Shown piece by piece: positions 11,540-22,975 of a stretch of 64,000 bases of DNA. The notes below the pieces were generated by a model, which saw only the letters and a program-made list of their open reading frames with translations, was not told the DNA's origin and ran no database searches. The number at the start of each line of letters is the position of its first letter. The stretch's first letter is position 1. The DNA is taken from contig JAHQIW010003936.1 of NCBI GenBank assembly GCA_019055375.1, positions 62,001 through 126,000 of the forward strand, written 5' to 3'. Both the position numbers and the translations under genes were made by a program. The DNA is from Parelaphostrongylus tenuis (Eukaryota > Nematoda > Chromadorea > Rhabditida > Metastrongylidae).

Positions 11540-11810
11540 TATGTTGTAGTAAAGCGGCCTCTCCAGAAAAATAAGCACGACGTTGGAATCTTGGAAACTT
11601 ACGCTATCGAATGCTCACTTATAGATCAAGGAAAGAGTTGTATCTTGCGAGAAATATTCGTGTATGATACCGTTCTTTGGTGCGGCGTTGGTAGAAGGCA
11701 TTTCCAAAAAGGAGGATGTAGCGCAGTAGCTAGAGATACTTATGAAATGTCCTTGTCCGGCGGAAGGGGTCAAATCCTCATTTTCGCCCTATAACAGACA
11801 AATACCGAGG
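11540..11810 (+). repeat. Interspersed repeat N, partial copy
   Basis: Carries the family core AAAATAAGCACGACGTTGG followed by TTACGCTATCGAATGC. The same core recurs with drift at 21060-21270, 32940-33240, 34620-34900, 39660-39900, 42700-42900, 53140-53340 and 61880-62140 (plus), and at 42290-42370 (minus). It is the most frequent non-SINE repeat of the window; no coding capacity was recognised. Confidence 0.65.
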
Positions 11811-12002
11811 AGCCCTCCTAGTGTCAGTAGCGGCGTGGAAGTGAAGCACGAGTTTCACACGGCGTATATTATCGCGTACATTTCCGTCTTTTATTCTTAA
11901 AATCTCTCCCTTTTTTGAAGAAGTACATGTTTTCCCATTAGATTTGTAGAGGAACCTATATTCTATCGTTTTACAAGGCTTAGGCATCTATTTTCATTTT
12001 AC

Positions 12003-13903
12003 ATGGCCCATAAACCGCTATTAAGCTTGAGCTCTCCTTTTCACCCCACCAGTGTTTTGTGGAGACTTTTTCAAGAACCTAACTCAGCTTCAGAATTACC
12101 TAAGTTAGTGCCAGTCCAGGAGCGTCCACTCCCCTCCGCTCCTCCTGCTCCAGCCACCTCGGTGTCACTTGTCCCAAAAATTTGGCTTTTAGATTCTACA
12201 CCTTTGGAACTATCAAACGATTACCGCAACTATATTGTAAACTCAGGCATAAACGATATCGCAGCATGCAAAGCACTCCGAAGGCCAAACGCAGTTTTTC
12301 TTCACCGTTTTTATAGTTCATTAAAACACTACATTTACTATTAAATTCGGGAACTAAGTTGATATTTATAATCGCCATTTCTCAAGTTAACGGGTAATCA
12401 CTAAAACTTTGATGGACGTTGTTTTCTTGGTGCTCAGACTAAGCAAACACTGAGTGCAAATCTTAAAATCTGAAAATCGATTCAATGTAAAACTATAACT
12501 CACTGCGCTGGCGAATCCGCTTAAAAACCTTCCCATTCTCAAAAATTGACAGAAAAGTTTAGGTTTAATTAGTCATCGGACAGCTCGAATTTCTAGATAT
12601 TTGATAATGCAATTGGTTTTTTGAAAGGCATCACAGAACGCTGTGAGAGCATTAAAAAAATCAAATTTCACGCCTGGAATGTTGCCCCTACGCTTGGACG
12701 TCATAAGTGGATCATTGGTATTTATAGGTGAAGTTTATAAATCAGGGATATCTTATTGTTACATGAAAAGCGCAATATCACAAATAAACTTTTACAAAGA
12801 TTTTTTGATATAAAGAGTAATAAGTTCTCTTAAAATTATTCCTTTTTCAGCGGTAATGCCACGTCTCTTCGAAAAAGTGAAAAAAATTTCAACCCCTATT
12901 GCACATTTGTATCGCTTGTCCTGCAAGAACGTAGCTTGAAAGCACATCTTCTGGAACGAAACATTAGAGCTCTATGTGGAGGTAATTCTGTAACGTAACT
13001 GGAGTAACTATAGGAAGAGCGAGCGTTCATCATTGCGTATGATACGGTACTTCCCCTATCAGCAGCTATATCCAAAAAAAATCTCATTTTTCTCAAGATG
13101 AGCCATATTTGTGAGCGTATTATTCTTGTAATCGATGTTATTGTGATACAAAAAAGAAATTAGTTAGTGCTTAGCGTTTATCTAATCCCAACCACCTGTA
13201 TGGAAAGTTTAGTACAAAAATATCCAATCATGCCGTTGTATACCTCATACCTCGAGGGGTTGTATATCATTTCATCAAACCGACTTCTTCCTTATCAAGC
13301 AGTCAGCATCGTCACAAGCTAGGATATTGCCTTTGATTCAATGGATGAACTCTTCTACGCTAGGCCGAAAAGAAAATGATCCAAATCAGTGACCACGTGC
13401 AGTTAGGGAAAGCTGTTGCATACTCGATCAGTCAGAAAAACTGTTTGAATATAAGACGTGCAGCGTGCGATTTTAGATAAATTTGTCCTTCTACTAGTTT
13501 ATTTTGTAAAACATCGCAGTACTTCTTGCATGATTAGTGTGATTTCCTTATGTGCTGACAGTTTTACGATTGCCTAGTGGACGAGTGTTTCTTCTACAAA
13601 CAAGGTTCAATATGCGCCAATCATATTTGAGGACACACAGAAGGACGTGGAGCCCAAATGCTACAAGCAAGCACAGAAATTTTTTCAGAACGCTTGAAGC
13701 CGGTTCATGGAGGAATATCAAGCGAAGCATTTGATTTGCTGAACAATGGAGCTGATGTGATCGCCACAGGGATAATTGCTCGCCGACCAGTCTTTAAGTG
13801 TAGTCCTCTGCACACGGCACGACAAACTGAGCCTCTATGCGATATCACCCCACATGTAGGTGGGTGTGTGAGAAAGCTAAAGTGGTTGGTTAAATACATT
13901 TAA
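12003..13903 (+). CDS. Candidate host gene 1, four exons, unknown function
   Basis: Exons chained by splice sites and phase: 12003-12236 (ends TATATT/gtaaac, phase 0), 12597-12717 (after tttctag; IFDNAIGFLKGITERCESIK, ends phase 1), 12851-12981 (after cctttttcag, ends GGAG/gtaatt), 13689-13903 (after ttttttcag; ERLKPVHGGISSEAFDLLNN and on to a stop). Exon 1 is rich in proline and serine. Exon 3 starts in one frame (AVMPRLFEKVKK) and must leave in another (LQERSLKAHLLERNIRALCG), which has the right phase for exon 4. One more A in the seven-A run at 12882-12888 would join the two. The predicted length is about 235 residues. I recognise no family. Exon 1 is open upstream to about 11920, so the true start may lie further 5'. 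Repeat S copy 2 sits in intron 3. The phase agreement is seen; the gene status is inference. Confidence 0.5.
13095..13345 (+). repeat. Repeat S, copy 2
   Basis: Direct repeat of 8980-9215, located in intron 3 of candidate gene 1. Confidence 0.85.
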
Positions 13904-14280
13904 CGTGTTTGGGATGGTAGATAAAGTATTTTGCTCAGCGCAAAAAAAGGCACATATTTTTCTTTTTCTGATTGAAACTTTATTCTGTTTTGTGAGATAT
14001 GCTTTAGGTTTCTCGTAACTTTCTGATAATAACGTTTTTTCTACTTATTTACACGCTTTCGGTGCATAATAACTTTTATGTACGAGGAAATATTTCGTTC
14101 ATTACGCATAATTACTATTGTTGGCAGAGCTCAGAAAAGAGCGTTTGTTCGGAACATGTTCCGAAAAGCTACAAGTGTTTGTACGAGGAGTGGGGAGAGA
14201 GAAGGTCACTACGTTTGACACGAAAGATAACCATTTCAAATGGCTACTAAAGAGCAGCCACCGAAGTTAGGTCAATAGGA
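13904..14280. other. Unassigned stretch downstream of gene 1
   Basis: No exon, repeat partner or polyadenylation AATAAA close to the stop at 13903 was recognised. Confidence 0.4.
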
Positions 14281-14870
14281 GTGTTACGCCAACAACATTA
14301 ATAACGAGAACGATGTTATTTCAAGCCTAGACAGGAAGATGCTTTTAAAACAATCTTTTGTAACGGATGAAATAAGCGCAGTTGTAAAAAAGTATTTAAG
14401 AAAGATTGACCTTGAAAACTCCGTGAGAATGATAGACTTTCCTTCTAATATTTTACGTCCCCAATTGATCCGGAACCGCTTGTAAGACCGTTCATTTGAG
14501 ACTGACAACTATAAATATGCCCTTACGGCAGAGAAGAAGATCTCATGAGTTCGGGCATAATATATCTGATCTCTTGCACAACATGCGATGAGGAATACAT
14601 TGGCGAGACAGGAAGACCACTTTGGATCCGCGTCAAAGAACACTTAGATAGCAAAGACAACAGTAAAACAAGTAAGCTTTTGCGAACACACAGAAACATG
14701 ACGATAAGGACTTTGATGTGGTAGTGAAAATCCTGGGGCAAAATCAAAACATCAGCGCGAGAAAAACCGTTGAGGCTTTGCATAAACCGCAAATGAATAG
14801 GAGAGGGAATGCCTGAGCATAACAAGTGATATGGCACTTTATCTCAAAATCATCTTCTAGTCTGAGTGTG
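14280..14870 (+). pseudogene. Penelope-like element, C-terminal part with GIY-YIG endonuclease
   Basis: At 14360-14480 one frame gives FVTDEISAVVKKYLRKIDLE and later LIRNRL, the end of the PLE reverse transcriptase. From 14545 the GIY-YIG module is seen as IIYLISCTTC, EEYIGETGRP, then a frameshift near 14670. The end (14805-14862) reads ECLSITSDMALYLKIIF, stop, the conserved C-terminus also seen at 32546 and 47563. The copy is broken by stops and frameshifts. In PLEs the GIY-YIG enzyme nicks the target to prime reverse transcription; that role is family knowledge. Confidence 0.85.
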
Positions 14871-16180
14871 GTTTATTTTGCAAATTGTGCCACACGAAGC
14901 CGGTGACCACTCCCAAAAACTAAGGAAAGTGGGTTTTTCCGAATGTAGGCTGTTGATTTCTTCTTTGTACTATTTTTGATACTTGCGAAATATTGACAAG
15001 TGATCAGATATGGTGTGATTTATACTTCTAGGCTCTGACGAAAGAGTTACCCCCGAATTGCTAGCCATTGAGTTTTGAGGAAAAGAAGGATAGTATCAAC
15101 CTCGTGCAAGTTTCAAATGAAGAAAAGGAAAGTTGGGGAGAAATTTTGCACTTCTTCACTCATGCCGAGGTTTAGAGATAGTAGGACTTCTAAGTTAATG
15201 GTGTTGTTGACGTTAACTCACTCAGTGTGAACAAGAATATTATGGTGCAAATTCTGTTTTCGGGTTTATTTATCATAAACAACACTCAAAAGTTGTCATG
15301 TCTGCATCAGTGGTCTGTTTATTTTCAATTACATATCTGAAAGAGATATGTGAAAGAAGGAGCAGAGAACTTATGGATCACAGAAAAAAATTTTTTAGTT
15401 GACATACGAGAGAAAGGGCAACAAACTTATGAATTACGGAAGAGTTTCGTGCGGAAAAGGTTAGTGATATCTCAGAAAAACTAGTAAGTGAGCAGGTTTC
15501 CAGTCCCATCATTGTATCAGCACACCAAGTTATATTCACAGCTTGGATACATACATGTGTTCCCCGACAACTGAAGTCTGATAGCTCGCCAATGTTCTAA
15601 ACTAGCGGCTGTATCAAGCTCATGAAATATGGTGAAACTGCATGGTATGCTCTACGCTTGTATAATTTATAGAGCAGTAGGTATTCCGAAGATATAGCTA
15701 ATTACCTCTGATACTATCTCGAAACGGCACTTTGTATACTATTGTGGAAAGGTGTTAAAAATACATTTAGGAAGGGTTGGTTCTTTGCACACTATTGTAA
15801 AGCCACTGATCATAGAAGTTTCGAGGATATGTAGCCATGATTAAGTTTTTAAAATTAAAGGTTTGTCATATATCTTTATGATGGCTTTGAAACATTGCTC
15901 AATTGCCAGCTGGAAATCGGTGACGAAAGAGAGGTCGATGGCATAGTCGGCAACATAATGGAAAACATGCATTTATATCGCAGATTATGACCTTGGGTGA
16001 TGTGTTATAGCCGACGAGGAATAATGTAGATGGAAGAATGATCGAATTATCGGAGAGTTCACCAGGAAGCACTGTCAAAACGGTGCCCTTTAATGAGCAA
16101 CGGGTAGCGTGTTCAAAGGGACATAGGGCCCAAGTGCAGAGAGCCAGTCGACTTCTACGAAGTATGTGTGACCAATATTT
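14870..16180. other. Penelope 3' tail and unassigned sequence
   Basis: 15033-15060 (GGCTCTGACGAAAGAG) is the decayed PLE tail phrase, and 15165-15230 (ATGCCGAGGTTTAGAGATAG) matches the tail after the intact module at 32725-32760. Beyond about 15330 nothing was recognised. Confidence 0.5.
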
Positions 16181-16184
16181 GTCA

Positions 16185-16640
16185 GCTGAATGTAGAAGAG
16201 CCGAAGATCCATAGGAGCAGAGGAGTGCCGAGTGGAAAAATTGAATGTGAAAAATTCTGAGAGTGCACCATGAGCCAGCCGACAATTTAATACGACAGAA
16301 AGTAATCTAGAGGAGCATTCAACATTGTGGGTGTATAGTATAGGTCGGATATAACACTGTGTATTCTTCAAGGCATTAATGAAATACAAATGGATTGTTA
16401 TGGGACATACTAGCAGTTGATTGCGTCAGTACTTAATATTTGGTGACTATAAAACTCACCAAATTCATGCAAGAAAAGTATATTAATGACAGTGGCGGAC
16501 TTGTCTAGTAAACTGCTACTGCTCGGTACTGATTTTACAAGTTGTTGAATGTCAAATAAAGATTTGAGGTAATTTGCAACATCACCAAAATGTAAATTAC
16601 GGAAAGAAGTGTGCAATTTTCCCAAAGAGGTACATTATAT
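16185..16640 (+). repeat. Interspersed repeat R1, copy 3
   Basis: Most complete copy of R1, matching the two copies at 2756-2990 (plus) and 4690-5147 (minus). It has lost the Penelope neighbour seen next to copy 2. The 128-codon minus frame at 15899-16285 only overlaps its start and is not preserved in the other copies. Confidence 0.75.
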
Positions 16641-16815
16641 AAAAGTGTGTGCCATTCTTAACACAATCTTCGGCTATTACTGAAAATACTCCCATATAGG
16701 CCTATTTCAAAAGTCTAGCCCTTTCGAGTTACATTGTTGTTAGAGAGAGCATAGAAATGAAAATCAAAGGATGAAAGCATGTTATCTTTGCGACTATATG
16801 TTTTCCGTTTAGAAA

Positions 16816-17544
16816 ATGATGATTTCTGGGACAGATACCATTCTTAATCTAATGTATCTTCATGAATATTTTCTTTGTCATATTTTACCTTTTTATAATG
16901 ATAAGGCGCCTCATATCCAGATCTTTACTTGTAAGTAATAATTGCCATTAGATTCTTATTGATGCTCGAGCAGCGGGACAGCTACTTCGAACGTGAGACG
17001 TAATATCGCATGTAGAGTAACCCAGGAAAACTCAACATAAACCAGTTTCAGTTACAGAACTATCGAAATCTGGACCATCGAATAACTCCTAAAAATCCAA
17101 CAAAACTTTCACAGATCTTCGAGCTAGCTACTTCGGAAGTGAGACCTAATACCGCTTATTGATTGTCCCATGAAATTTCTCCATAAACCAGTTTCAGTTA
17201 CACAATTATCGAAATTTGGACTATCGAACAACTTCTGAACATCTCTTAAATATCCACAAATTTCCTTGATGGCTCCTTCGGGACTTGGGAGATAATATCG
17301 TTTGTATAGTGCTCTGTGGAAACTTTTGGTTTGCTTTTTTTTCCGAAAAGCAAAGAACGAGGGTAGAAGTATAATAGGACATGTTTTAATATCACTATGT
17401 TTCGTTGTGATTTTTCAGAATGATCATTGGTTCAGTGCTGATAGAAGCACTCATAAAAGCTCTGGAGATTATGGAGATTTCTATTTAGTCCGTAGAGGTA
17501 TGATTGATGTCCACGCTAAAGGTGAACGAATTTTCAGTGTTTAG
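16816..17544 (+). CDS. Candidate host gene fragment, first and last exon only
   Basis: The last-exon candidate is 17419-17544: acceptor gatttttcag, then NDHWFSADRSTHKSSGDYGD, continuing open to TAG at 17542, with AATAAA only eight bases further (17552-17557). A possible first exon is 16813-16930: acceptor tttccgtttag, ATGATG at 16816, 38 open codons ending at the strong donor T/gtaagt. Its phase (1) does not fit the last exon (phase 0), so at least one unseen exon must lie between, in or beside the tandem repeat 16981-17300, or the two belong to different things. No family was recognised. Confidence 0.3.
16981..17300 (+). repeat. Tandem repeat, about 145-base unit
   Basis: Units begin at 16981, 17127 and 17272 with GCTACTTCGAACGTGAGACG, GCTACTTCGGAAGTGAGACC and GCTCCTTCGGGACTTGGGAG. 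The phrase CATAAACCAGTTTCAGTTAC is identical in the first two units. About 2.2 copies are present. A single diverged fragment (GGTAGACCTAATATCGCAAT) is at 25212. Confidence 0.85.
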
Positions 17545-17626
17545 TGCGAACAATAAAATATCAAACTAGATTGATCTTTCATTGCCGAGTCCTTCTTTTA
17601 TGTATACTTTAGTCGCTCACTGAATA

Positions 17627-18080
17627 TGGAGGAAAACATGAAGTAGAAACTCGACAGAAGAACGAAAGCAGTTTGTGCCGCACTCGGGCCTCTCAAAGAA
17701 GCCACCTACCAAATAACGGACCCCAAATTACGGGCTAGCCTACTCAATTCAAAAGTCCTCCCAGCGTTCTGTTATGCAGCGGAGACGTGGGTTGATACTT
17801 CGACCACGTGAAGATTACTGCGAACGACTCTCAAAGCGCCTGAACCATATCTTCTAAATAGCAGTCGGCACTCACAACACCTAGCTGGCTTGCACAGCTC
17901 AAATCTTAGAGATTTACTTCATCGCCGCGATCCGGAATAAGTCACATTGATAGCAAAGCACAGATGGAGCGTTCATAGAGTAAGAAGATCAGAGGACAGA
18001 TACACAACACGAACTGCAGTATAGACGCCACGAGAATTCACTCGCTTCCAAGGACGAGCACCTACACGTTACGAATGTTT
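17627..18080 (+). pseudogene. RTE-type LIN E reverse transcriptase C-terminal relic
   Basis: The plus strand reads, in one frame with a stop, RTKAVCAALGPLKEATYQIT, then KLRASLLNSKVLPAFCYAAE and TW. This is the region after the reverse transcriptase catalytic core of RTE elements (L..S.VLPA..Y..ETW). Around 17945-18000 LIAKHRWSVHRVRRSEDRYT corresponds to the later AK.RWAGH..R..D.RWT motif. It is a different subfamily from the 43340-46200 copy and in opposite orientation. No intact frame remains. Confidence 0.8.
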
Positions 18081-18590
18081 GTAAAATATTTGCTCAGCTG
18101 TATTCATATCTGTATTCGCAAGAGATATATTTGTAACTGCCGATATTCTACAGAAGCGGCATGAAACTCGTATCAGAGGCTATGCTCAAATGAAACCACG
18201 GCCATGGACGACAATCGCGAGAATGGGACGAATCGAAGATGTGCCGGGGTCTGCACAACTATCAAAGACGGATCGTCTAAGTATCCAATTAAGTGAATAG
18301 GTATTTCAGGTAGTAAGAGCGACTGTGCTTTTCGTGAATGGTAATTGGGCTATCCCGCACTTTTTCGGATTTCGACACTTTGCTTAACTAAACTCTTAAC
18401 GATTTAAAAAAATTAATCAACCCCTAAGGGACGACTGTAGAAATACATGCGCGCAGCGTGAATTGCGCAACGAGGCGCAAAGCTCTGGTTTGCCATACAA
18501 TCATAGTATTTCTCAGTTGTAATAAATTCTACGAAGAACATCACACTATGACCTTCAAACTTGAAATTCCCATTGTGTAAGAAAATAAAT
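18080..18590. other. Unassigned stretch
   Basis: Nothing recognised between the RTE relic and the SINE-B copy. Confidence 0.4.
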
Positions 18591-18890
18591 AATAATGGAT
18601 AACGGATGAAGCTATCGGCGTTGAACAATCCCTTAGGGAAGCGCAATTCATCCGTCTTCTATTCTTAAATTCGTTTAAAGCGACTGAATGCATATCTAGC
18701 CTTTGCAATGACTTGCGGTGGCCTCTCGCTGCACAGAGTGCTGCTCCTCCCAAACATTTCTAAGCCCTGTTCGATACCAGTTTACCGACCCGAGCGATGG
18801 ATAGCTTAGTTAACCGTAAGCGTAAGATCGAACCTTTGTTCTCGTGTGCGACGTAGAGCACCTCTAACCACTGTGCCACAAACGTCTTTT
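18590..18890 (-). mobile_element. SINE-B, diverged
   Basis: Minus-strand copy with decayed A box (TGTGGCACAGTGGTTAGAGG), B-box region and body (GACTTGCGGTGGCC in plus view at 18709). It is older than the 61331-61634 copy. Confidence 0.8.
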
Positions 18891-19655
18891 GACAGCATAT
18901 ATTTTGTGAAAATTGTGAACTAGCCCACTTTTCAACAGTTCATGTAACTGAGATGTATAGTATTCCTACTCTACATACCTGTTTGAAAATCTGTGCCGCA
19001 GTTGACGTTCATCATCAAAAAGAGAAATAGTTTTCCCTTCGATTTCGCAGGCACTCGGACGTTTACAGGCTCACGAGCGACTTCTCAGAGTAGAGTTCTG
19101 AAAATAATTTATTTTCTACCCTCATTGAATCCGATTAAATCCCTTTGCGGACAGCGCTACTCTCGCCTGGTGGGCTGTTCAGACGATCACGAAGAGAGGC
19201 TGCAGGCGTGCAATCTAGTGTTGTTGTGGTAGTCTCCTATCGAAATTCGCTCTTTTCCATTAGTAAAGGGAATTCCTGTGTCATTAAGTGGTTATATATA
19301 ATATAATTTATTGAAAACGTAAATGTACCGTTTATTATCCACCGTTTCAAGGGGAAAACCAAGTATTTATGGAAAGGCTGTGTATAGAACCGTTAATGCA
19401 CATCTCTATAGATTTATACTTACCCACGGTTCGATCGATTTTATTCTCTATTTCTTTTGGCTTTCACAAACCTAATTGCATAAAGCACATAAACTTAATT
19501 TTACTGGCTGGTGATTGAATAACAATTAATTAACTCGTTACAAACAGTGCTCTTTATTGCAAGCAATCCCACGTTATCGATGGTTCTTGATATTTTTTAA
19601 TATTAGCGCACTTCGGATTCCCATTACTTAGATCGATGCAAAATTTTGTTTGACT
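18890..19655. other. Unassigned stretch
   Basis: An open 79-codon frame (18993-19232) follows a weak acceptor, but there is no partner exon or recognised similarity. Nothing else seen. Confidence 0.4.
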
Positions 19656-19930
19656 TGATCCATAGCATCGACTGTTTTTGAAATCTCGCAATAATATCCG
19701 ATATAATTTCTAGGAATGTTTAGAGCCTTACCGAGGTTGGTACACCAGAGTCATACACGCGTGTTTTGGAGATCCCGCTACCCCTCCCTCTGTCAGCGGC
19801 CCACGCCTCACATTAAACCCTGCATTGATGCAAAGAGAGAGACGTAAGTGGTGACAACACAGTGTGCAATAACACTGGGCTGTCACCACTTTTCAGTTGA
19901 TGGATCACGGCCCGTAGATGCAAAATTGAT
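19655..19930 (+). mobile_element. Foldback element F1, rearranged copy
   Basis: Matches the left arm and centre of the complete F1 element at 22645-22975 (shared: GCATCGACTGTTTTTGA, CACATTAA.CCCTGCATTG). The central hairpin (AAGTGGTGACAACACAGTGT ... CTGTCACCACTT, 19850-19893) is present, but the segment around it lies in the opposite orientation relative to F1, and the right arm is missing. Confidence 0.7.
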
Positions 19931-20410
19931 TCACAGCATCGACTTATAAATTTGTTTTTGATATTCAAAATTTGTTCTAGTTCTTTAATCATAGCTATGG
20001 TATCCCTAGGAGAAATGGAGGAATACGGTTGTTCTTCTTCATTCCACCTTGTTGTAAGACTTTTTGACAGTCATATAATAGCTAAAATAAAGTGATTTTG
20101 AACGACCTATTTTATTCACTAGATGGCCTATTTCTTCCGCCGTAACAGTCGAACTGAGATTTTATTCCACTTTCAAGCATCTCTCGCCGGATAGGAATTT
20201 TTCACGAGCAATTAATTATTATTAAATGGAATGAGCCTAGACAATTCTAAAGTTGTACTTTATTTTTGGAAAAGACACGTTAGAGTGCTGTAACAATCAA
20301 AAAAAGATTAAGTTTCCCAAATTTGGGTCGCTTTCGACGGCCGCATCCTGTTTAGACCTCTAGGAAAAACGCATTTTCTGATTTCTCTGATATGATTGTA
20401 TCCGTTTGAT
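19930..20410. other. Unassigned stretch upstream of gene 2
   Basis: No repeat or exon recognised. A possible trans-splice acceptor (gtttgatag, ending at 20412) lies five bases before the ATG of candidate gene 2. Confidence 0.4.
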
Positions 20411-20417
20411 AGCTGAA

Positions 20418-21814
20418 ATGCCGGAAACTTTGAAGGTCTACTTTGATTACGAAATGGCTTGCTCAATGCGCTTCAGCAATAAAAAAATCATGTCTCTCGA
20501 TTTATATGTTCTCTCAAAAACACAGATAACGAAAGGTAGATTTTTTGACGATATCAGCCAAGAGCAATTAAGTTTAAAACACTTCCCATTCAGTGATATG
20601 CTCACTTAATGGATCACACGACTGATATGCCTGCGTCTCTTCTATGCAAGGGGTTGAGCTCCACCCGAGAGGACTGCCTAAGATGAAAGTAACTGTGCTA
20701 CTGACAAGGCTGTGCAGGGCCCAATCACGTGCACACCACTGTATAAGAGCCCACAATAGACCATATGCACGGCTCAGAAAATAGCTATCAAAAATGAAGA
20801 TATCTTTCATACTCAAGTATCTATCGCTGAACAAAGTTTTCCCGTTGGACTTTTTAAAACTGTTCGATAGTTCAAATCTCAACGACTCCGTTAGCAACAA
20901 TGTTTTTAAAAAACTCCCTACTGCACTGTAGTGGTTAAAGAAGGATTACTTACACGATTAGTCGATACGTTGCAATAAGCAAGGTAATTTGAGGCCGATG
21001 TCGCGAAATTCCATCCTTTGCAGTGGGAAACACACGAATCTCTTGACTGCTACAGCGCTCTAAGGAGTTTTATTCGAAATCAACAATTTTTTGGAATCAC
21101 TGAGAATTGCGTTATCGAATGGGTTATGGGTTGTTTATAGAAAATACTTCAATCCATCCTCAAAAATCCTCAAATGTGAGCAAAAATTCATTCAAACTGT
21201 TAGAACACAAAAAACAAGCTATTTGAAAAGTAAAATGCATCGTAGAAACTCACGCTATCGGATGATTGTTTAAATTTCAGATAGAAGCAGGAGATACGTT
21301 TTTATCAAGGATCAAACAACGTGGAAATAACGGAAAAGGACCAATGCAACTTATATATTGCTAAAGATTTGTGCAAAAAGCAGCACTCGTCTCCAAACGA
21401 TCTAGCACGTGAAGAAATTTTGTTACCGTTGTTTCAGGACACCGAGTTCTACTTACAGTCTAAAGCTGAAAATGAGTTTTCTCAAGAGTATAGTTTACAT
21501 GGTGAGAATAATAACTTTTGAGAAAATTGTGTATTCCTTCCATCGAACCTACGCTCCAAGAAGTTCTTCTAAAATTTCACCTAGATTTTCATGATAAGGA
21601 GATTTTCGTAGAATTTGATTCCGTTATTTACGTATCAAGAAATCCGCTGAAAATTGAAAGTACGGGTTCATTGCGGCAAGAGCGAAGTATTATCATTTTT
21701 TAGTGTTGCTCAAGCATAAGATTTACTTTCTAAAAGCCATCCTTAACACTGATATTTCCAGTTTTCTGTCTGTCGAATGACTATGAACAATCTAGTGGAA
21801 TCGCTCCTTTCTAG
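20418..21814 (+). CDS. Candidate host gene 2, five exons, unknown function
   Basis: Exons chained by phase: 20418-20535 (MPETLKVYFDYEMACSMRFS..., ends AAAG/gtagat, phase 1), 20785-20861 (after aaaatag; IKNEDIFHTQVSIAEQSFPV, ends ACT/gttcga, phase 0, weak donor), 21285-21501 (after ttcagatag; FYQGSNNVEITEKDQCNLYI ... ENEFSQEYSLH, ends CATG/gtgaga), 21585-21686 (after tcacctag; FHDKEIFVEFDSVIYVSRNP, ends CGAA/gtatta), 21762-21814 (after tatttccag; FCLSNDYEQSSGIAPF, TAG). Each junction restores the open frame. The predicted protein is about 188 residues, hydrophilic, with alternating strand-like segments. No signal peptide, membrane span or known domain was recognised. The short introns 83 and 75 bp fit nematode genes. 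Weak points are the exon 2 donor and the in-frame TAG just before exon 3. Confidence 0.5.
21060..21275 (+). repeat. Repeat N fragment in intron 2 of gene 2
   Basis: Two decayed cores (GAATTGCGTTATCGAATGGG at 21102 and ACTCACGCTATCGGATGATT at 21248) match repeat N. The 60-codon frame here is repeat sequence, not an exon. Confidence 0.55.
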
Positions 21815-22645
21815 AAAAAACAAAGCGCTCACGAGCCCACTCTTTCAAATGCGACTGCGTGTGACAGTGGTAGTTTTTAAATCTAAGTCCCTAGATAGCT
21901 GGGCGTTACTTTCCTTAGAAATACGTTTACAAAAGTTCTTTCAACGATTATTCGGTTTTTTTTTGCAAAAAAAAATTTCATAAGAATCATAACTTTCACT
22001 GTATAATCCCAAAAAATCCGCTATGAATTAGATGAATCTAACTGCGATTGCAAAACGTTATGTTTTATTTACTAGTGAAACGTACTATGGATTCCTTTAA
22101 TACACAAGCCTACAATCAAAACTAAAATTTTTGAAGCTATTGATTAACCAGAAAAACATGGAGAAGGTGAGAGAAGATGTTCATTAACAGCTCGAAATAC
22201 ATTCCTTTTCGCATGGATGCGGTATTTTCCTTTAAAAAGGCAAGATTTTAGGAAGCACTAGCGCTAATCTTGCTAGACTCATTTGCACAAGAGTCTTGTC
22301 GTTGATGTCTTACCGATTTTTGGCGATAATGTTCTTCTGATAACTTAATTAACCCGAATTTTTATTGAATTATGCGTCACTCTTCGTGATCGTCCGGGCG
22401 CTCAGCTCAGTGTCATATTGACCCTCATCGTCCGCAAAAGTATATGAAAATATAACAACATTTGGTTAGTAAGCAGAAGTGAGACCGCTAATGAGCAATT
22501 TTGATTTCATCGAAAAATTTTTTAAAAATTTCAAAATGATTTCTGTTAGAATTCAAGATGGTTATTCACAGCATACCTTGTTCACAGTTTAAACGTCCAG
22601 GTTAGAAGGGGAGGAGTGGTCGGGGGAAGGACTACAAAAACATAC
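21815..22645. other. Unassigned stretch downstream of gene 2
   Basis: AT-rich; no AATAAA right behind the stop, no exon chain and no repeat partner recognised. A short phrase CGATCACGAAGAG (19180; reverse complement at 22380) is shared but too short to interpret. Confidence 0.4.
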
Positions 22646-22975
22646 CAATCCATAAGATCGACTGTTTTTGAAGCCTCGTAATAAACATTCAAAAATAATT
22701 CCAAAAAAAAGAATGTTTTACTAAACGAGGTTCGTACGTCAGGGCCATACACCGGTGTTTCGGAGGTTTCGGCCTCCTCGTTAGTGACCCCCGCCCCACA
22801 TTAAGCCCTGCATTGTAGCGAGGGAGGCGTGATATCCATCGACTGAAAGTGGTGATGGACCAGTGTCATTGTACACTGTGCCATCACCACATACGCCTCC
22901 GAAACACCGGTGTATGGCCCTGGCGTACCAACCTCGTGTAGGCTTAGAAAATTCTTTTTTTTTGGAATTACAAAA
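22645..22975. mobile_element. Foldback/MITE element F1, complete copy
   Basis: The arms are inverted repeats of about 75 bases: left includes ACGTCAGGGCCATACACCGG and continues TGTTTCGGAGG; right is its complement, CCTCCGAAACACCGGTGTAT then GGCCCTGGCGTACC. An inner hairpin at 22845-22890 (GTGGTGATGG ... CCATCACCAC) gives a nested foldback. No open frame of note. It is probably mobilised by a transposase supplied elsewhere (inference). Confidence 0.85.

Noticed and set aside
18993..19232. 79-codon plus frame as an exon
   Set aside because: Weak acceptor, no partner exon, no similarity.
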